Position numbers and translations under genes: made by a program | Origin: Clostridiales bacterium | Lineage (GTDB): Bacteria; Bacillota_A; Clostridia; Oscillospirales; Oscillospiraceae | Direction: 5' to 3' | NCBI GenBank assembly: GCA_004553625.1 | Contig: SFKX01000019.1 | Coordinates: 1 to 64,000, forward strand | DNA: 64,000 nucleotides | Shown here: piece by piece, positions 59,714-64,000 of the stretch | Numbering within the stretch: position 1 is the stretch's first letter | Layout: each line of letters starts with the position of its first letter | Notes under the pieces: model-generated | What the model was told of the DNA's origin: nothing | The model's input: the letters and a program-made list of their open reading frames with translations, nothing else | The model's database searches: none

Positions 59714-61702
59714 ATGACCTTTAAGGAGTTACTCGAGAGAATCGTCGGCGGGCGTTTCAGCTGCTCCGGCGGCTGCTGCGGCGCGGCATACACCAAACCG
59801 CATTGCGGCTCGGAGGAGCTTGAATTCGACGTCCTGTTCATCGTAAGGCTCATCGTCTCCTGCGCCGCATTTGCAGTGTCTCTGCTTGTCAAGAGCATAC
59901 CGGAGCCGTGGCCGCTTGTCCTTCTCATCGTATCTGCCATCGTAGCCGGCTACGACATTCTTGCCGGCGCCGTGCTCAGCATTATCGACGGCAAGTACCT
60001 GGATAAAGCTGTTCTTCTCACGCTCTCTGCGGTCCTTGCCATGGCATTCGGCGCGATGATTGAGGGAACGGCGCTGTTGCTGCTGTATCAGATAGGCAAT
60101 ATCTTCATTGAATACGCCTATGCGCGGACGCAGCGCACTGTTCTCGACACAATCTATTGCGAGCAGGATCACGCCAACGTGCTACACGAAAGCGGGGAAG
60201 AGGAACGTGTCCCTGCGGAAAGCGTGCAGGTCGGCGAACAAATCATCATCAAGTCCGGCGAGCGCGTCCCATGCGACTGCATAGTGCTCGAGGGCCAGTC
60301 CAGCCTTGACAGAAGTGCCTTGGGCGATTTCGGCGGCGAGCTGCTGGCCAAGGAAGGGGACGAGCTGCTTTCCGGCAGCCTCAACCGTGGCGGCCAGCTC
60401 CGGTGTGAGGTCACGTCCACGGCGGCGGACTCTGCGGCGCGCGCTCTCTATAACAGCGTTGAACACGGCGCCGCCAGGGGAGAGGTGATCCCCAAGTCTC
60501 TCTCCTCACTCCAGATGTATTTTGCTCCTGCCGTCACCGTGCTGGCAATATTTATGATTGTCCTTCTGCCTCTCCTGACAGAACTCAGCATAGGTGAATC
60601 CGTGCGCAGGGCGGCAATGTTCCTGGTGATAGCAAACCCCTGTTCGCTCTTTATAGCCATCCCGCTCATCAGGCTCAGCGCCATGGGCGGGGCGGCAAAG
60701 GCCGGGATCCTGTTTGACGGGTGCAACGCAATGGACATCGTCTCCACTACCGGCGTGGTTGCCTTCGACAAGGCCGGTACCCTCTCCGAGGGCAGCCCCA
60801 AGGTCGTGGCCATCAAGTCCCAGAGGATGGAGCCGGAGGTGCTGCTGAAGATCGCCGCGCACGCCCTGGCGTACTCCAATACGGCACAGGCCAGGTCCAT
60901 AATTGCAGCTTACGGCGAAACCATCTACATTGACCTCATCGAAAACTTCGTCGAGATCCCCGGCAGCGGGGTGGAGGTCAGGGTAGACGGTATCAGGATC
61001 TGTGTCGGAAGTAAGGACCTCATGACCATTAAGGGAATATCCGTCCCCGATTCGGACGTCAGCGATGACCTTTCTCTCTACATATCCATCGGTGACGAAT
61101 ACGCGGGAAGGATAGTCCTGAGCGATACGCTCAAACAGGACGCAGAAACCGGCGTTGCCGAGCTCAAGAGCAGCGGTATGGACAGCGTTATCCTGTTCAC
61201 CGCTGAGAGCCGGGATTCCGCCGCCAGAACCGCCTCCGCACTTGGCATTGCTGAGTACTATTCCGAGTGCGACCGCGAGAAGGTGCGCTCGTTGCTTGCG
61301 GACATCAAGCAGGGCTGCATCAAGGGACATGGGCTGATGTATGTAGGCAGCGGCGAGAGCTTTGCCGGTTCTCATACCGCAGCGGATATAGACGTCGCCA
61401 TGACAAGTATCGAGGCACTGACCATGCCTGTCGGTACGGACATAACAATCTTCGGCGGAAACGTGGATAGAATATCCCTGGCCATTGCAATTTCAAGATA
61501 CGCAAAGATGCTGACCGGTGCAACCTTGACGGGTGTCGGCGTTATGAAGCTGATACTTCTCGTTATTGCCGGTTTCGGCTTCTCTACTCTCTGGTTCTCC
61601 GCGTTCATTGATGCAATAGTAGCTGTTGCCGCTTCGCTGGTTTCCATCATGGCATACAACGGGGAAATCCGGCAGCCGAAAAAGGGCAAGCACGAAAACT
61701 GA
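59714..61702 (+). CDS. Degenerate P1B-type ATPase homologue (catalytic motifs altered)
   Basis: Architecture is that of a heavy-metal P-type ATPase: a Cys-rich N-terminus (C17, C21, C22, C31), membrane helices in pairs, actuator, catalytic and terminal membrane domains. The key residues are changed. The phosphorylation site reads DKAGT (D352, A354 for the conserved Thr), the actuator TGE is replaced by GDF (204-206), the metal motif CPC is NPC (308-310), the HP motif is missing, and GDGxND is GSGES (545-549). The reading frame is intact over 662 codons, so it is kept as a protein, probably with a non-pumping role. It follows fba after 38 bases. Confidence 0.88.
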   Translation: MTFKELLERIVGGRFSCSGGCCGAAYTKPHCGSEELEFDVLFIVRLIVSCAAFAVSLLVKSIPEPWPLVLLIVSAIVAGYDILAGAVLSIIDGKYLDKAVLLTLSAVLAMAFGAMIEGTALLLLYQIGNIFIEYAYARTQRTVLDTIYCEQDHANVLHESGEEERVPAESVQVGEQIIIKSGERVPCDCIVLEGQSSLDRSALGDFGGELLAKEGDELLSGSLNRGGQLRCEVTSTAADSAARALYNSVEHGAARGEVIPKSLSSLQMYFAPAVTVLAIFMIVLLPLLTELSIGESVRRAAMFLVIANPCSLFIAIPLIRLSAMGGAAKAGILFDGCNAMDIVSTTGVVAFDKAGTLSEGSPKVVAIKSQRMEPEVLLKIAAHALAYSNTAQARSIIAAYGETIYIDLIENFVEIPGSGVEVRVDGIRICVGSKDLMTIKGISVPDSDVSDDLSLYISIGDEYAGRIVLSDTLKQDAETGVAELKSSGMDSVILFTAESRDSAARTASALGIAEYYSECDREKVRSLLADIKQGCIKGHGLMYVGSGESFAGSHTAADIDVAMTSIEALTMPVGTDITIFGGNVDRISLAIAISRYAKMLTGATLTGVGVMKLILLVIAGFGFSTLWFSAFIDAIVAVAASLVSIMAYNGEIRQPKKGKHEN

Positions 61703-61717
61703 AACAAGTCAAAATTC

Positions 61718-61748
61718 AAAAGGCACGACCCATAGGGTCGTGCCTTTT
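61718..61748. terminator. Bidirectional terminator after the P-type ATPase homologue
   Basis: A long near-perfect hairpin (61718-61731 with 61735-61748) ending in T5 on the right and starting with an A-run on the left; it serves the convergent DHHW gene too. Confidence 0.9.
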
Positions 61749-61778
61749 TATATGCTATCATTCACTGTCAGCGAGTAA

Positions 61779-62903
61779 TCACAGCCCCAGAAGGAAAATA
61801 TTCGCGTCTGTGCTGAAATTGGAGACGCTGTAGCAGACGAGCACCTGGTCAAAGTCGTACTGTTCAATGTAGGCCTTGAGACTGGCGCGGTAATAGCGAA
61901 GGTCAAGGACGTGTATCTCGGAGTAGTCCTCGAGCAGGAATGGGATAAGGCTGTCTGTATAGGAATCGCGGATGATGAGCAGGCTGGGCTTGCCTTCGGC
62001 GCCTGTTACTATCTCGTGCAAGGGGCAGTTGCCGCCCATGAACATGGAGTATTTGTCCTTCTTCTCGAGGTAGCTAAAATCGTATAGCTTGCCGTCCACG
62101 GGACTGCCTTCGGGGTAACTCGTGACCTTAAGGGCTTCCGGGGCGTTCACAAATATCTCCATGCTGTCCGGCTTTACCCATGAGAAGCCGGAGGAGGACC
62201 AGGTAGTACCGTAGAACTCCTCGGATACGACATGCCTGTCGGTATAAGAATCCAGCGCAGGGCAGGGGAGGCCCATGCTCTCCGCCAGCGCCGTCAGACC
62301 GTAGTAGGCGCCGAGGCTGGTCCAGTGGTGGTCTGTGCGATAGAAGATGTATTCATCCTTGTGTCCGTCCAGAGCTGAGTACATATCCACGTTTGTGGCG
62401 TTGGACTGGCCGTAGCAATAGTCGATGACGTCTTTTTCGCTATCGTTCGGCGCGTTAGCGGGCAGCATGGAGGCGTAGAGGTCGGACTTATCCGGAATGA
62501 GCGCAAAATAGACCTCGGCGTCCACGTTTGACACCAACGTGTTGAGCGCGGACATGTTGTCGTCCAGCTTGGAATCTTCAGGGCGCTCATAACCCTTTAT
62601 CAGCGTGCCGTTCTCGCAGAGGTGGACGTCGTTGTTCTCTTTTTTGCCGAGCGCCAGCTCGCTGGCGGCCTTGAGGGTTATCCACTCGTCGCGGAAGGTG
62701 AATTGGTCTGTTGTATAGCTCTCAAATTTGGAGGTATAGTCGCCCTCGAAGAGGCTTTTGAAGCTGAACTCTGGCAGGGTCTGCAGGTTGCGATTCTCCT
62801 GTTCCGAAAATTTACGGTCCGGCAAAACCAAGTTCAGGACGAAAAACACGCCTATAAATGCTAGGAAAATGAGGGCTTCGGCCCACATAGCTCTTTTGTT
62901 CAT
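61779..62903 (-). CDS. DHHW/AlgX-type SGNH-like acetyltransferase partner
   Basis: One N-terminal membrane anchor (AEALIFLAFIGVFFVLNLVLP), then an extracellular domain with the name-giving TDHHWTSLGAYYG motif, the QENRNLQTLPEF and FTFRDEWITLK start region and IIRDSYTDSLIPFL carrying the Ser nucleophile block. Such proteins act with MBOAT membrane acyltransferases to O-acetylate cell-surface polysaccharides. Here it lies 12 bases after the MBOAT gene. SD GGAGGGG precedes ATG 62903. Confidence 0.93.
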   Translation of the reverse strand: MNKRAMWAEALIFLAFIGVFFVLNLVLPDRKFSEQENRNLQTLPEFSFKSLFEGDYTSKFESYTTDQFTFRDEWITLKAASELALGKKENNDVHLCENGTLIKGYERPEDSKLDDNMSALNTLVSNVDAEVYFALIPDKSDLYASMLPANAPNDSEKDVIDYCYGQSNATNVDMYSALDGHKDEYIFYRTDHHWTSLGAYYGLTALAESMGLPCPALDSYTDRHVVSEEFYGTTWSSSGFSWVKPDSMEIFVNAPEALKVTSYPEGSPVDGKLYDFSYLEKKDKYSMFMGGNCPLHEIVTGAEGKPSLLIIRDSYTDSLIPFLLEDYSEIHVLDLRYYRASLKAYIEQYDFDQVLVCYSVSNFSTDANIFLLGL

Positions 62904-62915
62904 GCCGGCCCCTCC

Positions 62916-64000
62916 TCAGAAATTGAAGTAGATGAACGGATTGTAGGTCGCGTCCACCAGATACGCAGTGCAGATAACCAAGGCCGCAACTATGAGTGCC
63001 GGAGCTGCAAACCTCTTGGCTTTTCCCGGCAGCTTGGAATATAGCCGGCTTCCAAGCGGCGTAGCGGCCAGAATAGCTATAACAAAGGTGATGGCGTAGC
63101 TGCCAAGATAATAAATATCTGCGGATTCCGCAAAGCCGGAGGCTCCAAAACCCAACATTGCGCTGGTATAGCTCCCTATAGCGGATAGGCTGTTGAGCTG
63201 GAACATCACCCATCCAAACATGACGATTACGATTGTATAAATGTGTCCCAGTATGCGGCATTTGTCCAGTGCCTTGAGCAAAAAGAGCTTTTCGACCATA
63301 AGGAACACCGCATAGTAAAGGCCCCAGAGCAGGAAAGTCCAGTTTGCGCCGTGCCAGATGCCCGTTGCAGCCCAGACGACTGTGATATTGAAAAGCTGCC
63401 GTGCTTTGCCGCATCGGTTCCCGCCAAGCGGGATATACACATAGTCGCGGAACCAGGTACCGAGCGACATATGCCACCTGCGCCAGAACTCCGTTACGCT
63501 CTTGGAGATATACGGGTAGTTGAAGTTCTCTTTGAACTCAAATCCTATCATGCGCCCAAGTCCGATAGCCATATCGGAATAACCCGAGAAGTCAAAGTAT
63601 ATCTGCAGAGTAAAGGCCGCTATCCCGAGCCAGGAACCTAGGAAGGTGAGTTCACCGGCAGGTATGGCAGCGTAGTAGTCCCAGAGCTTGCCCAAGTTGT
63701 TGGCAACAAGCACCTTTTTCGCCACGCCGACCATGAACCGTTCGACGCCAGAGGAAAACTGGTCTATGCTGCTGGCCCGAAAACCGAGCTGATTGGCAAC
63801 GTCCTTATACCTGACGATGGGACCGGCTATGAGCTGCGGAAACAACGCCACAAAGGTACCGAAGCTGATATAGTTCCTCTGAACATCCGCATCGCCTCGA
63901 TAGACGTCTATGGGGTAGCTCATCGTCTGGAAGGTATAGAACGAGATCCCTATAGGCAGAGCTATGCCCAGCGGCTTGATATCTATAAACGGCAAAAGGC
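62916..64000 (-). CDS. MBOAT-family O-acyltransferase (AlgI/PatA-like), N-terminus beyond the window
   Basis: The frame stays open to the right edge, so the start and probably the first ~100 residues lie outside. Visible are ALPIGISFYTFQTMSYPIDVYRG, FGTFVALFPQLIAGPIVRY, FWRRWHMSLGTWFRDYVYIPLGG and WHGANWTFLLWGLYYAV, whose His is the catalytic one in MBOAT proteins. It passes acetyl groups across the membrane to the DHHW partner encoded downstream. About eight membrane helices remain in the present part. Confidence 0.95.
   Translation of the reverse strand, partial: LLPFIDIKPLGIALPIGISFYTFQTMSYPIDVYRGDADVQRNYISFGTFVALFPQLIAGPIVRYKDVANQLGFRASSIDQFSSGVERFMVGVAKKVLVANNLGKLWDYYAAIPAGELTFLGSWLGIAAFTLQIYFDFSGYSDMAIGLGRMIGFEFKENFNYPYISKSVTEFWRRWHMSLGTWFRDYVYIPLGGNRCGKARQLFNITVVWAATGIWHGANWTFLLWGLYYAVFLMVEKLFLLKALDKCRILGHIYTIVIVMFGWVMFQLNSLSAIGSYTSAMLGFGASGFAESADIYYLGSYAITFVIAILAATPLGSRLYSKLPGKAKRFAAPALIVAALVICTAYLVDATYNPFIYFNF

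Noticed and set aside
1..64000. CRISPR arrays, tRNA genes, insertion sequences, phage genes
   Set aside because: I found no regularly spaced repeats, no cloverleaf with a T-arm consensus and no transposase or phage structural motifs.

Overview
The window is GC-rich DNA from an endospore-forming, fermentative Firmicute. Sporulation genes are scattered through it (spoVAC, spoIIID, yunB, a cotJA-cotJB fusion and cotJC). It also has anaerobic metabolism (a four-subunit pyruvate-type ferredoxin oxidoreductase, a PPi-type phosphofructokinase, a butyrate-type CoA-transferase and an iron alcohol dehydrogenase), and good Gram-positive SD sites and sigma-A promoters. A gut clostridium of the Oscillospiraceae type is my inference. 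I see no tRNA, rRNA, CRISPR array, prophage or insertion sequence; the only structural RNA gene I recognise is rnpB.

1-10 kb: the end of a probable dehydratase activase, a small unknown gene, then a long leftward operon reading solute-binding lipoprotein, fused double permease, ABC ATPase with a large insertion, HAD phosphatase, second solute-binding lipoprotein, YesM-type kinase, YesN-type regulator. The last three form a binding-protein/sensor/regulator relay that probably controls the transporter. 10-22 kb: mixed housekeeping and metabolic genes (inositol-phosphatase family, DJ-1 family, SpoVAC, an amylase-family enzyme, a BlaI/BlaR1-like pair with two operators, GNAT, CoA-transferase, iron alcohol dehydrogenase, alanine symporter, YlmH, SpoIIID).

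22-31.4 kb: the most unusual block. Six tightly packed genes encode a zinc-ribbon/FHA protein, two PP2C phosphatases (one membrane bound), a lipoprotein-type trypsin-like protease joined through a membrane segment to an FHA domain, and two zinc-ribbon Ser/Thr kinases with very different extracellular parts. A DNA-binding-like protein lies just beyond. This looks like a self-contained transmembrane phosphorylation circuit with phosphothreonine readers, writers, erasers and a surface protease.

32-46 kb: CorC/HlyC-type protein, membrane glycosyltransferase, rnpB, YczE-like protein, then murD, a PLP enzyme, yunB, ligA and an IclR regulator. The IclR gene is followed by a strong promoter, a perfect palindromic operator and the porCDAB operon. 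46-56 kb: two overlapping LysR genes diverge from an operon encoding a ribose-type ABC importer, two alpha/beta esterases (one broken by a frameshift) and a tannase-like enzyme. I read this as uptake and hydrolysis of plant-type esters. A small beta-rich module is repeated at the end of the binding protein, and a loosely similar stretch starts the lipoprotein esterase.

56-64 kb: cotJ operon, pfp and fba reading apart from interlocked promoters, a P-type ATPase homologue with most catalytic motifs altered, and a DHHW/MBOAT pair for polymer O-acetylation that runs off the right edge.
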